This document shows positions 1 to 8,921 of a stretch of DNA of 36,884 nt, piece by piece. The notes under the pieces were generated by a model. It saw nothing but the letters and a program-made list of their open reading frames with translations, ran no database searches and was not told where the DNA came from. Source of the stretch: JAUVKA01 sp964465145 (GTDB taxonomy: Bacteria > Bacteroidota > Bacteroidia > Bacteroidales > UBA12481). The first letter of the stretch is position 1; each line of letters starts with the position of its first letter. A program made the position numbers and the translations under genes. The stretch is from the NCBI GenBank assembly GCA_964465145.1, contig CAYXJR010000046.1:1-36884 (forward strand), in the 5' to 3' direction.

Positions 1-26
1 TTTTTTATTTTACTGAATTTCAATAG

Positions 27-650
27 TTTACAAAATTATATACACATGAAAATAACCTGGTTCAATTTGGAGAAAATGTTCAAAGGCAGGTCAATTTTAT
101 TTGTAATTGCTGCGGCTGCTGCTGTGAGGCTATGATTGCAGCCAGGAAGTTTGCCATCATGAACCCTATTCATACTACCAATTTTCTACCACAGGTGAAT
201 GAAGATTCCTACAATGGATGTAGTAAATGTGTAGATGTCTGTCCGGTTGAAGCAATGACATTAATTTCGGCAAATGATCCTGATAAAGCAAAGAGAAAGT
301 TGGCAAAGGTGAATGAAGATATTTGTCTGGGATGCGGGGTTTGCGTGAGAGTATGCACACGTAATAGTTTGTCCCTGAAATCCAGGAAGAAGAGAATTAT
401 TACACCAGTCAATGGAGCCCACCGGGTGGTTTTGATGGCTATTGAAAGAGGGAAATTGCAAAACCTGATTTTTGATAACCAGATACTATGGAATCATCGT
501 GCTCTTGCTGCACTTTTTGGTGTAATTCTAAGACTTCCCCCTATCAAACAGATCATGGCAAGTGAGCAGATGAAATCGAGGTACCTGGTCCATTTGATAG
601 ACAGAATTGGCAAGAAAAAGGACATGCCATGGGAAAAAAGCAAATTTTAA
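27..650 (+). CDS. 4Fe-4S dicluster ferredoxin-like protein, 5'-truncated
   Basis: The frame is open from base 27, just after an in-frame TAG at 24-26. The first ATG (132) lies too far in: the codons before it encode a Cys cluster, CNCCGCCCEAM (102-134), continuous with the rest of the protein. No ATG, GTG or TTG lies in frame between 27 and 131. Downstream are two ferredoxin-type clusters, CSKCVDVCP (near 210-245) and CLGCGVCVRVC (near 325-357), each expected to bind a [4Fe-4S] centre, then a basic C-terminus. The layout matches the C-terminal part of larger bacterial 4Fe-4S dicluster proteins with a CxCCxCCC stretch, so an electron-transfer role is likely. The partner is unknown. Either the N-terminal part is lost (a pseudogene remnant) or the TAG is a mutation or sequence error. 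Calling the gene from 132 would drop the Cys cluster. Confidence 0.7.
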   Translation, partial: FTKLYTHENNLVQFGENVQRQVNFICNCCGCCCEAMIAARKFAIMNPIHTTNFLPQVNEDSYNGCSKCVDVCPVEAMTLISANDPDKAKRKLAKVNEDICLGCGVCVRVCTRNSLSLKSRKKRIITPVNGAHRVVLMAIERGKLQNLIFDNQILWNHRALAALFGVILRLPPIKQIMASEQMKSRYLVHLIDRIGKKKDMPWEKSKF

Positions 651-688
651 ATGGTTAATTATAAATTGTAAATTAATTATTATTAATG

Positions 689-767
689 GGTAGATTGGTA
701 GATTGGTAGATTAGATATTATTAGAGTAACGAGTAACGAGAAACGAATACCGAATAACCGAATAACT
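689..767. repeat. intergenic 7-8 base tandem repeats abutting a start codon
   Basis: Three exact copies of GGTAGATT fill 689-712. From 724 come two copies of GAGTAAC, then variants GAGAAAC, GAATACC, GAATAACC and GAATAACT, the last ending at 767 directly before the ATG at 768. The block takes the place of any ribosome binding site for the DUF5054-type gene. Related blocks occur at 18361 and 23250 and at other gaps in this window. Confidence 0.85.
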
Positions 768-3443
768 ATGAATGAACTAAGAATATTAAAGGCACTAATT
801 TTTTTCTTAACACTGAACTTGTTCTATTCAGGTTCTGCTCAGGATGAAAGGAAGCCAAACGAAAAGCTTGAACATATCATCTTTGTGTATAAAACTCATT
901 TTGATATTGGCTACACTGATCTGGCCGAGCGAATAGTCCAGAAGTACAGTACATCAATGATCAATGAGACTCTGGAGACTCTTAAGGATTCGGAAGGCAA
1001 GCCAAAAGATATGCAGTTTGCCTGGACACTTCCGGGTTGGCCGATGAAGCAGATACTGGATCGCAGGCCGGGTGAGTTGAAAGAAATAATATCCAAAGCG
1101 ATTAAGGATGGCCGCTTCGTGGTGCATGCTTTCCCTTTTACTTTCGAGACGGAGGCCAGTGATCCTGAATCCCTGGTCAGGGGGCTTAGGTTCTCTTCGG
1201 ATATAGCTCGGAATCACGGCCTTGAGTTACCCAGGGATGCTAAATTAACGGATGTCCCGAGCCAATCATGGTTTATTCCAACTCTAATGAAACACGCGGG
1301 GATCGACTTTCTGCACATAGGCTGCAATCCGGCATCACCCTCACCGGACGTACCTTTACTTTTCTGGTGGGAGGGTCCGGACGGCTCAAGGGTAATGACC
1401 ATGTATTGGGAGCCTTATTACGGTACAGATATTATCCCGCCTGAAGGTTATCCTTTCAAAACCTGGATAGCTATTATTCACACAAATGATAATGTAGGAG
1501 CACCCCCATATCCGGAAGTGGCAAAAAACCTTGAAACGGCCAGGAAACTAGCTCCAAACGCGAAAATCACAATAGGACGGATGTCGGATTTTTATGATGA
1601 ATTGATGAAGGAGAATCCAGAACTACCTGTGATTAAGGGAGATATGCCAGACACCTGGGTGCACGGATTTATGAGCATGCCCAAAGAAGTTAAGATCAAC
1701 AAAAAAGTTAAAAGTGATTTAATAGGGATGGAAATTCTAAGCACTCAGCTGGAAATGTGGGGCGGTCCTGAAAATGATCTTGCTGATATTATTTCTGATA
1801 GTTACGAGAAAAGCCTGCTTTTCGATGAGCATACTTTTGGTTTGGCTATGTCGCATGGTTCATCAGGTACCTGGACTTATGATACCGACTTCACCAATAT
1901 GCAAACTGACGGTAGTTTTCATAAAATCGAATTGTCGTGGCTTGAAAAGGGCCTACGAGTGCATGATGCCGAATTAAAAACAAATGCAAGTTATTCCAGA
2001 AAAATGGATGAATTAGCTGGCATGGTGGATCAAGGTGGTAGTCGGATTGTGGTATTTAATCAACTCGCATATAATAGAGATGGACTGGTTACTATTCATC
2101 AGAATTCCGGCTGGTTTTCTTATAAGGCAGTTATGGACGTGGAAACCGGAGAAGTAATACCGATGGTAAATGTTAATAATGTTATGCGTTTTCAGGCCAG
2201 AAATATCCCTGCATCCGGGTATAAAACATATCTCCCGGTTGAGGAAATTGAGGTAAAATCAAAATTAAAGCTTGATGAAGAAAATCATTCGTTTGAGAAT
2301 GAGTTTATCAAAATTAAAATTGATCCCGGGTCCGGTTCAATCAAATCGATGATTAATAAGAATACAGGCAAAGAGGTTTGTAATCAGGCTGATAAGAATG
2401 GATTGGGATCATACTTATATGAAAGATTCAGTAAGAAACAGACTGAAGAATATGCAAATAGTTATATCAAGGCAGGATGGAACTGGGCGCTTGATGAACT
2501 TGGGAGGCCAAATCTCGATGATAGTCCGTACCGGAAGTCGACAGGAAAAGATCCAAAGATTGTATTTATAAAAGATGATATTTCAATTTCAGCTTATGTG
2601 AGTTTCACTCCGGATGCAAATAACCCTCATCGATATACAGTTAAGTATACTTTGTATGAGGCATATCCTTATCTTGAGTTGGATTGGGCAATCCATAGTA
2701 AACCAGCAGAACCCTGGCCGGAGGGTGGTTGGATAAGTTTTCCCTTGAATATTGCTGATCCAGAGTTTAAACTTGCCAGGATCGGGGGTGTTGTTGATCC
2801 CACTAAAGACTTCATTGGTAAAACCAACCAGGATTATACATTTACTAATTCCGGCCTGGCTGTATTGGATAAAAATAACTCTGGAGTTGGGATCTTTTCT
2901 CCTAATGTTCCGGCCGTTAGTTTGGGAAGGCCCGGACTTTGGGAATATTCCAGGGATTATACTCCTAGAGTGTCTAATATTTATTTCAATCTATTTAATA
3001 ATCAATGGAGTACGAATTTTACAGAATGGATCGAAGGATCTTGGAGCGCAAAATTTTATTTCTGGATTATTGATGATTTTGATAATGAGAATTCGCTGAT
3101 AAATCCGGTCAATCAGTTTAAATCACCATTGATGGCCAAAGCGGCTGGCGGCCCGGGAGGAGATCTTCCTGTTTCGCAATCTGGTATTTCTATATCCCGA
3201 AAAGGAGTTCAACTAACAGCCTTTGGTGATAATCCTGATGGTGATGGAATATTACTGAGGATATGGGAACAGGCGGGAAAGGGTGGCGAAATCATCATTA
3301 CTCTACCGGCCGGGCATGGGTTTACATCAGCCTATATGTGCAATCTACGTGGAGAGGAGAATGGAGAAAGGATTGATATTTCTGGAAATCAGATAACCGT
3401 GATGCTCGGGGCCCATAAACCGCTCAGTCTGATTTTAAGGTGA
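768..3443 (+). CDS. secreted GH38-like (DUF5054-type) putative glycosidase
   Basis: An 891-residue protein with a type I signal peptide (residues 1-25, ending SGSAQ). The N-terminal half resembles the GH38 alpha-mannosidase catalytic fold in its DUF5054-type branch. It opens with KTHFDIGYTD (about 42-51), whose H44-F-D46 matches the zinc-binding HxD of GH38, followed by conserved stretches such as FAWTLPGWP, HAFPFTFETE and TDVPSQSW. The C-terminal half is beta-rich, as in GH38 enzymes. A role in removing alpha-linked sugars from glycans outside the cytoplasm is an inference: to my knowledge DUF5054 proteins have no established substrate. No SusC/D neighbours are present. The start is fixed by the signal peptide, and a tandem repeat runs right up to the ATG. 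Confidence 0.8.
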   Translation: MNELRILKALIFFLTLNLFYSGSAQDERKPNEKLEHIIFVYKTHFDIGYTDLAERIVQKYSTSMINETLETLKDSEGKPKDMQFAWTLPGWPMKQILDRRPGELKEIISKAIKDGRFVVHAFPFTFETEASDPESLVRGLRFSSDIARNHGLELPRDAKLTDVPSQSWFIPTLMKHAGIDFLHIGCNPASPSPDVPLLFWWEGPDGSRVMTMYWEPYYGTDIIPPEGYPFKTWIAIIHTNDNVGAPPYPEVAKNLETARKLAPNAKITIGRMSDFYDELMKENPELPVIKGDMPDTWVHGFMSMPKEVKINKKVKSDLIGMEILSTQLEMWGGPENDLADIISDSYEKSLLFDEHTFGLAMSHGSSGTWTYDTDFTNMQTDGSFHKIELSWLEKGLRVHDAELKTNASYSRKMDELAGMVDQGGSRIVVFNQLAYNRDGLVTIHQNSGWFSYKAVMDVETGEVIPMVNVNNVMRFQARNIPASGYKTYLPVEEIEVKSKLKLDEENHSFENEFIKIKIDPGSGSIKSMINKNTGKEVCNQADKNGLGSYLYERFSKKQTEEYANSYIKAGWNWALDELGRPNLDDSPYRKSTGKDPKIVFIKDDISISAYVSFTPDANNPHRYTVKYTLYEAYPYLELDWAIHSKPAEPWPEGGWISFPLNIADPEFKLARIGGVVDPTKDFIGKTNQDYTFTNSGLAVLDKNNSGVGIFSPNVPAVSLGRPGLWEYSRDYTPRVSNIYFNLFNNQWSTNFTEWIEGSWSAKFYFWIIDDFDNENSLINPVNQFKSPLMAKAAGGPGGDLPVSQSGISISRKGVQLTAFGDNPDGDGILLRIWEQAGKGGEIIITLPAGHGFTSAYMCNLRGEENGERIDISGNQITVMLGAHKPLSLILR

Positions 3444-3510
3444 TTCTCCTGATCTCCTGATTCCCTGATTCTCCGTTTCCCGTTCCCTGTTAACCGTTCC
3501 CTCGTCCCCT
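3444..3510. repeat. degenerate pyrimidine-rich tandem repeat
   Basis: Directly after the TGA at 3441-3443 come imperfect units of the CTGATTC and CCGTTCC type, about 7 bases each. They resemble the other intergenic repeat blocks but are more decayed. No clear hairpin with a T-run is seen. Confidence 0.55.
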
Positions 3511-3575
3511 TTTATACTTTTCCAAAAAAATTCTGTTATCATTGTATCCGATACCAAAAAATATTTTACTGCCTT

Positions 3576-5480
3576 ATGATAACAAAAATTGCAACTCTTG
3601 CCGGATATATCCATGAGTACCAGAAGAGTCTGGCCAATCCAGAAGCATTCTGGAGTCAGATTGCCGAATCTTTTTATTGGAGAAAAAAGTGGGATAAAGT
3701 TCTGGAATGGGATTTCAGGACTCCTTCGATTAAATGGTTTATTAATGGTAAACTCAATATAACAGAGAACATTTTTGAGCGTAATTTATTCATACGGGGT
3801 AATCAGCCCGCGATTATCTGGGAACCAAATGATCCGAATGATGACAACAGAGTATTGACATACCGCGAATTGTATGATGAAGTCAGAAAATTTTCCAATG
3901 TTCTCAAAGGATTGGGTATCAAAAAGGGAGACCGTGTGGCCATATATATGCCCATGATTCCGGAGCTTGCAATTTCCATGCTTGCATGCGCCAGGATCGG
4001 TGCAATCCATTCTGTAGTTTTTGCAGGTTTCTCTGCCAATAGCCTGGCGGAAAGGATCAATGATGCCGAAGCCAAAATAGTACTCACGGCCGATCAGGGT
4101 TACCGTGGTAAAAAAGTTACTCCCATTAAGGAGATTGTCGATGAGGCATTAGAATCATGTACAACTGTGGAAAGTGTAGTGATGGTTCAACGAACAGGTC
4201 AGGAAGTACCGGTTATGAAGGGCAGGGATCACTGGTGGCATGAATTGATGGAAACGGCACAGCTTGAAGATGTTCCTGAAGTTATGGATGCTGAGGACAC
4301 GCTTTTTATTCTCTATACTTCAGGTTCCACTGATAAGCCTAAGGGGATAGTGCACACAATTGGTGGTTTCATGGTTTATACGGCCTATACATTTAAAAAT
4401 GTTTTCCAGTATAGTGATGGTGATATCTTTTTTTGCTCGGCAGATATAGGCTGGATCACGGGCCACTCATACATTGTTTATGGCCCGCTTTTGAATGGGG
4501 CAATCAGCTTGATGTTTGAAGGAATACCAACCTATCCTGATGCCGGGAGATACTGGGATATAGTTAATAAATATAAGATTCAGCAATTTTATACTGCACC
4601 TACTGCTTTAAGGTCTCTTATGGCTCTGGGACAGAAATATATTGAAGGTAAAAAAATGGACTCGCTGAAGGTTCTCGGAACAGTTGGTGAACCTATCAAT
4701 GAAGAAGCCTGGCATTGGTATCACGACCATGTTGGTCAGAATAAATGCCCTATTGTGGATACCTGGTGGCAGACTGAAACAGGAGGAATTGCTATAAGCC
4801 CGTTGGCTGGTATTATCCCCACAAAGCCCTCCTTTGCAACGCTTCCATTGCCGGGTATTCAGCCTGTTATAGTTGATGAAAATGGTAAGGAATTGCCTGG
4901 GAAATCGGTTCAGGGAAATCTGTGCGTAAGATTCCCATGGCCAGGTATGTTGCGAACCATTTACAAAGACCATGAACGTTTCAAGCTCACTTATTTTTCT
5001 ACATACGAAAATCTCTATTTCACTGGAGATGGAGTGAAACGGGATGAAGATGGTTATTATAGAATCCTTGGCAGAGTGGATGATGTAATTAATGTGTCGG
5101 GGCACCGCATGGGTACTGCAGAAGTTGAGAATGCTATTAATGAGCATCCACTGGTGAATGAATCAGCCGTTGTTGGTTTCCCTCATCCTATCAAAGGACA
5201 AGGTATATATGCGTATGTGGTATGCGGAGAATTGTCGAAAGGTGGTGTAGACGGAATCAAAGAAAGTATCGTAAAAGGTGTAGCAAAGATAATCGGACCA
5301 TTTGCAAGGCCGGATAAAATCCAGTTGGTTAACGGATTACCCAAAACCAGATCCGGAAAAATTATGCGAAGGATTCTCAGAAAGATTGCTGAAGGAGATA
5401 CCAGTGATTTTGGGGACACTTCAACCTTGCTGGATCCTGGTATAGTAGATCGTATTATTGAAGGGAGCAAATCTATTTGA
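3576..5480 (+). CDS. acsA: acetate--CoA ligase (acetyl-CoA synthetase)
   Basis: A 634-residue cytoplasmic AMP-forming ligase that converts acetate, ATP and CoA to acetyl-CoA through acetyl-AMP. The length and N-terminal lead (FWSQIAESFYW, KWFINGKLN) match AcsA-type enzymes. The adenylation core has the P-loop SGSTDKPKG (249-257), the WWQTETGG motif (W397/W398) that shapes a small acyl pocket, the hinge and GHRMGTAEVE region, and the C-terminal SGKIMRR with the catalytic K595. The P-loop carries Asp (D253) where most family members have Gly. Propionyl-CoA synthetase is the main alternative, but the WWQTETGG context favours acetate. A MaoC-type hydratase gene follows after 33 bases on the same strand, so the two may be co-transcribed. 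Confidence 0.85.
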   Translation: MITKIATLAGYIHEYQKSLANPEAFWSQIAESFYWRKKWDKVLEWDFRTPSIKWFINGKLNITENIFERNLFIRGNQPAIIWEPNDPNDDNRVLTYRELYDEVRKFSNVLKGLGIKKGDRVAIYMPMIPELAISMLACARIGAIHSVVFAGFSANSLAERINDAEAKIVLTADQGYRGKKVTPIKEIVDEALESCTTVESVVMVQRTGQEVPVMKGRDHWWHELMETAQLEDVPEVMDAEDTLFILYTSGSTDKPKGIVHTIGGFMVYTAYTFKNVFQYSDGDIFFCSADIGWITGHSYIVYGPLLNGAISLMFEGIPTYPDAGRYWDIVNKYKIQQFYTAPTALRSLMALGQKYIEGKKMDSLKVLGTVGEPINEEAWHWYHDHVGQNKCPIVDTWWQTETGGIAISPLAGIIPTKPSFATLPLPGIQPVIVDENGKELPGKSVQGNLCVRFPWPGMLRTIYKDHERFKLTYFSTYENLYFTGDGVKRDEDGYYRILGRVDDVINVSGHRMGTAEVENAINEHPLVNESAVVGFPHPIKGQGIYAYVVCGELSKGGVDGIKESIVKGVAKIIGPFARPDKIQLVNGLPKTRSGKIMRRILRKIAEGDTSDFGDTSTLLDPGIVDRIIEGSKSI

Positions 5481-5513
5481 TTTTATTACTTTTAGCCCAA
5501 ATCTGATTATTTT

Positions 5514-5978
5514 ATGAGTAAAGCATATATTACCAGTTACGAAGAATTTGAAGCCTATCTTGGCAAAAAGATCGGTACCTCAGAATTCACGATTATAACA
5601 CAGGATCAGATTAATTTGTTTGCCGATGCCACACACGATCATCAATGGATTCATGTGGATGAAGAAAGGGCCAAAAAGGAGTCTCCATTCGGAACTACTA
5701 TTGCACATGGCTATCTTACGGTTTCACTACTAGCTTATCACTGGAACACCTTGGTCGAGGTAAGTAATGTAAAACTTCAGGTCAATTACGGCATAGATAA
5801 GCTCAAGTTTGGACAGGCTGTCAGGGTCAACGATGAGGTTAGGGTACATGTTTTCCTGGAAACCCTTGTTAACTTACGAGGGATAGCCAAGGCTTATCTT
5901 AAGGTTAAAATGGAAATAAAGAATCAGAAAAAACCAGCTTTCGAAGCCTTTATCACTTTTCTCTATCATTTCGAATAA
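5514..5978 (+). CDS. MaoC/NodN-family dehydratase (hot-dog fold)
   Basis: A 154-residue single-domain protein of the MaoC-like hydratase group. It shows the hydratase-2 signature FADATHDHQWIH with the D42-x4-H47 catalytic pair, followed by HVDEERA and the conserved GTTIAHGYLTVSL stretch (about 60-72) that forms the acyl-binding region. Such enzymes add water to trans-2-enoyl-CoA thioesters to give (R)-3-hydroxyacyl-CoA; NodN is a related plant-signal protein. It has no signal peptide, so it is cytoplasmic. Its position 33 bases after an acetyl-CoA synthetase fits an acyl-CoA pathway. The natural substrate cannot be read from the sequence. Confidence 0.85.
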   Translation: MSKAYITSYEEFEAYLGKKIGTSEFTIITQDQINLFADATHDHQWIHVDEERAKKESPFGTTIAHGYLTVSLLAYHWNTLVEVSNVKLQVNYGIDKLKFGQAVRVNDEVRVHVFLETLVNLRGIAKAYLKVKMEIKNQKKPAFEAFITFLYHFE

Positions 5979-6116
5979 ACCAGCAGCTGCCATATCCAAT
6001 TCCAATTATCACCTTCCATTTTACAGAAATTAGGTTAATTTTACTATGGCTTAATCTGAGATTTATTGTTCAGTCAATAGCAATTTATTAAAACAACATT
6101 CAAATTTTTTATCAGC

Positions 6117-8783
6117 ATGAAGCCAGCAAATCATCACATTAAAAATTTTTCAACCAGTATTATTTTACTTTCTCTACTTCTCCTTACATCCTGTAATGAG
6201 AAGAAGTCTGATTTAATGACTGAGTTCAATTACAATTGTTCAAGGCCGTGGATAGGTCCGGAATATTGGGCTAATCCACTCCAGGACTGGCAAATTAATG
6301 ATGGCCGCATTGAGTGTTTTGTAAGTGGAGGCGACAGGAATTTATTTCTACTCACGCATCAACTAGAGTCTAATAGTTTGGGGTTTTCTACGAAGGTTAA
6401 TGTGGGTTCATTGTCGAATAAAATTGCTGAAGAGGAGGGGTGGATCGGCTTTAAAGTCGGCATCCGGGGAGATTATCAGGATTATAGGGATAATGCTGTC
6501 AGAGGTGATGGTTTGCCTGTAGGAATTACAACTAAAGGCCAGTTGTTTATTGGAAAACTTGATGCTGAAGTTGAAAGCCTGTCTGTGGACTGGGATGGTT
6601 TTCAATTGGATTTGACTGTTGAGCCGGGTGGGGAAAGTATGCTGGCTACCCTTGTGGCAAAAGATCTCTCAGGAACAGAACTTGGTCAGTATCAAAAGAG
6701 TATTCAATCCGACTGGTTTACGGGGGGAATCGCTCTGGCATGCAGTGCAGGGCCTGTCCCTGAAACACCTGAAGAGCGTCCCGAGCTGATGTATGGTAAT
6801 TGGGGGTTCAAGGTTGGAACTCAGAGAAAAGGAGATGTACGCGCCTGGTTTTCCGATTGGTATTTATCAGGTGATCAGGTTAAGGAATATCCTGAAAGAA
6901 AATTTGGGCCGATTTTATTCAGTCAATATACTCTCTCATCACAAATTGTCAGGCTAACTGCTCAAATGGCTCCGGTTGGGATCGAGGATGACCAGGTGGT
7001 TTATATCGATCTAAAAAAGGAAGATAAGTGGGTTGAAGGTGGAATTACAGAGATTGATCCATTATCCAGGACAGCCACGTTTGAGTTAAAGAATTGGTCG
7101 GCCGATCAGGATGTTCCTTATCGGGTAATATATTCTTGTTACACATCTGGCACCCTTAAGAGCGAGTATGTTTTTGAAGGGATAATCAGGAAAGAGCCCT
7201 GGGGAAAAGATGAATTGGTCGTGGCTGGTTTTACGGGGAATAATGATCTGGGATTTCCCAATAATGATATTTTTAAGAGTGTTGAGAAGCAGAATCCTGA
7301 TTTTCTTTTTTTCTCAGGAGATCAGATTTACGAAGGAGTAGGGGGGTATGGAACACAAACAAAACCTCTTGAAACGGCTTGCCTGGATTATCTGAGGAAA
7401 TGGTATTTATATGGTTGGGCCTACGGTGAAATCCTGAAAGATCGCCCCTCTGTAGCAATTCCAGATGATCACGATATGTATCATGGGAATATCTGGGGGG
7501 CAGGTGGTATTGCCACCCCTGAAGGGCTAACTGGTGCTGCTGCACAGGATATGGGGGGATATAAGATGTATCCTGAATGGGTGAATGCCGTGCAAAGGAC
7601 GCAGACATCGCACTTGCCGGCACCTTTTGATCCGGACCCTGTGGCCCAGAACATCGGGGTGTACTACACCGCTATCAATTATGCAGGAGTGAGTTTTGCC
7701 GTTATAGAAGACAGAAAGTTTAAATCGGCCCCCGCACCATTAATGCCCGATGCTCAGATTGTAAATGGATGGTCGAAAAATCCGGATTGGGATGCATCGG
7801 AAACAGGGGATGTTGAAGGTGCTGTACTTTTGGGAGACCGGCAGCTTAATTTCCTTGAAGAATGGGCATCCGACTGGTCGGATTCCGTATGGATGAAAGT
7901 TGTTTTATCCCAGACAATTTTTGCGAATGTGGCCACCCTGCCAGAAGAAGAAGCCAGGACCGATGCTAACGTCCCCCGGTTACGAATAATGGAGGCCGGT
8001 GAATATGCTCCAAACGATATTCCTGTCCAGGATCACGACTCCAACGGATGGCCCCAAACGCCGAGGAACAAAGCATTGAAGAAGATGCGAAAAGGCTATG
8101 CATTTCATATTGCAGGTGACCAGCATCTTGGGAGTGTAATTGAATATGGTGTAAATGATTTTCATGATGCCGGTTTTGCCTTCTGTGTACCCGCGATATC
8201 TAATGTATGGCCAAGGCGATGGTTCCCACAGGTGGGAGGAGCCAACCCTATTACAGGGAAACCTAAATACACCGATGATTTTAAGGATGGGTTTGGTAAT
8301 CTTATGACAGTTCATGCTATTTCAAACCCGGTTTTTACCGGTATGATCCCTCCACATCTATACGACAGGGCTACGGGCTTTGGTATAGCCAGGTTTGAAC
8401 GAGATACCCGGGATATAGTTATGGAATGCTGGAAGAGAGTGACAGAAGATGGTGAAAATCAGCAATATCCCGACTGGCCAATTAGGATAAATCAGCTTGA
8501 TAATTACCTTGCTAGGTCGAACTATGCTTTACCTGTGGTAAAAGTTCCTGATGTTAAAAATGCTGTAATTCAAATTGTTGATGAGTCGGATGAGAGCATA
8601 GTTTACACTCTAAGAATCAAGGGATATGAATTTAAGCCAATGGTGGAAAAAGAAGGGACCTACTCCATAAGCGTCAGTGATGATGGCGGTTTCAAGTGGA
8701 AGGTGTTTAAGGGGTTTGTAGCTAAGGATCCGGAAGAGGCATGGGCGTATAGCTTGGATTTGAGTAAGGTAGGGCTTAAATAA
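6117..8783 (+). CDS. PhoD-like metallophosphatase lipoprotein with N-terminal ConA-like domain
   Basis: An 888-residue lipoprotein: a hydrophobic leader ends in LLLTSC (C26) with charged residues after it, compatible with surface export in Bacteroidota. Residues about 35-260 look like a ConA-type beta-sandwich (WIGFKVGIRGDYQDY, AWFSDWYLSG). From about residue 360 a PhoD-type metallophosphatase domain follows: SGDQIYE (D402), PDDHDMYHGN (D450-N458) and AGDQHLG (D668-H670), which supply metal ligands of the alkaline phosphatase D/phospholipase D group. Expected activity is hydrolysis of phosphate mono- or diesters at the cell surface. The first metal-binding motif (usually DxH) reads FTGNND near residue 377-383, which is atypical. 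It stands alone between a 138-base gap and a repeat block. Confidence 0.8.
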   Translation: MKPANHHIKNFSTSIILLSLLLLTSCNEKKSDLMTEFNYNCSRPWIGPEYWANPLQDWQINDGRIECFVSGGDRNLFLLTHQLESNSLGFSTKVNVGSLSNKIAEEEGWIGFKVGIRGDYQDYRDNAVRGDGLPVGITTKGQLFIGKLDAEVESLSVDWDGFQLDLTVEPGGESMLATLVAKDLSGTELGQYQKSIQSDWFTGGIALACSAGPVPETPEERPELMYGNWGFKVGTQRKGDVRAWFSDWYLSGDQVKEYPERKFGPILFSQYTLSSQIVRLTAQMAPVGIEDDQVVYIDLKKEDKWVEGGITEIDPLSRTATFELKNWSADQDVPYRVIYSCYTSGTLKSEYVFEGIIRKEPWGKDELVVAGFTGNNDLGFPNNDIFKSVEKQNPDFLFFSGDQIYEGVGGYGTQTKPLETACLDYLRKWYLYGWAYGEILKDRPSVAIPDDHDMYHGNIWGAGGIATPEGLTGAAAQDMGGYKMYPEWVNAVQRTQTSHLPAPFDPDPVAQNIGVYYTAINYAGVSFAVIEDRKFKSAPAPLMPDAQIVNGWSKNPDWDASETGDVEGAVLLGDRQLNFLEEWASDWSDSVWMKVVLSQTIFANVATLPEEEARTDANVPRLRIMEAGEYAPNDIPVQDHDSNGWPQTPRNKALKKMRKGYAFHIAGDQHLGSVIEYGVNDFHDAGFAFCVPAISNVWPRRWFPQVGGANPITGKPKYTDDFKDGFGNLMTVHAISNPVFTGMIPPHLYDRATGFGIARFERDTRDIVMECWKRVTEDGENQQYPDWPIRINQLDNYLARSNYALPVVKVPDVKNAVIQIVDESDESIVYTLRIKGYEFKPMVEKEGTYSISVSDDGGFKWKVFKGFVAKDPEEAWAYSLDLSKVGLK

Positions 8784-8795
8784 TTATAAATTATT

Positions 8796-8844
8796 GCAAC
8801 CTGCAACCTGTAACCTGTAACCTGCAACCTGCAACCTGCAACCC
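8796..8844. repeat. 7-base tandem repeat (GYAACCT), seven units
   Basis: Seven consecutive 7-base units: GCAACCT twice, GTAACCT twice, GCAACCT twice, then a terminal GCAACCC. They start 12 bases after the phosphatase stop codon. The same unit recurs at 12273-12293 and 28208-28228. No spacers separate the copies, so this is not a CRISPR array. Confidence 0.9.
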
Positions 8845-8921
8845 GCTTAACATTTTTTAACTGCTGGTTTTCATTTTGTGAAAGCGATGACTTTTGTTCA
8901 GGCTATTAGTAATTTAGTTTC

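Noticed and set aside
4608..5147. 179-residue minus-strand open frame
   Set aside because: Antisense to the acetyl-CoA synthetase core motifs.
8796..8844. Possible CRISPR array
   Set aside because: The repeats are 7 bases long and touch each other; there are no spacers and no cas genes in the window.
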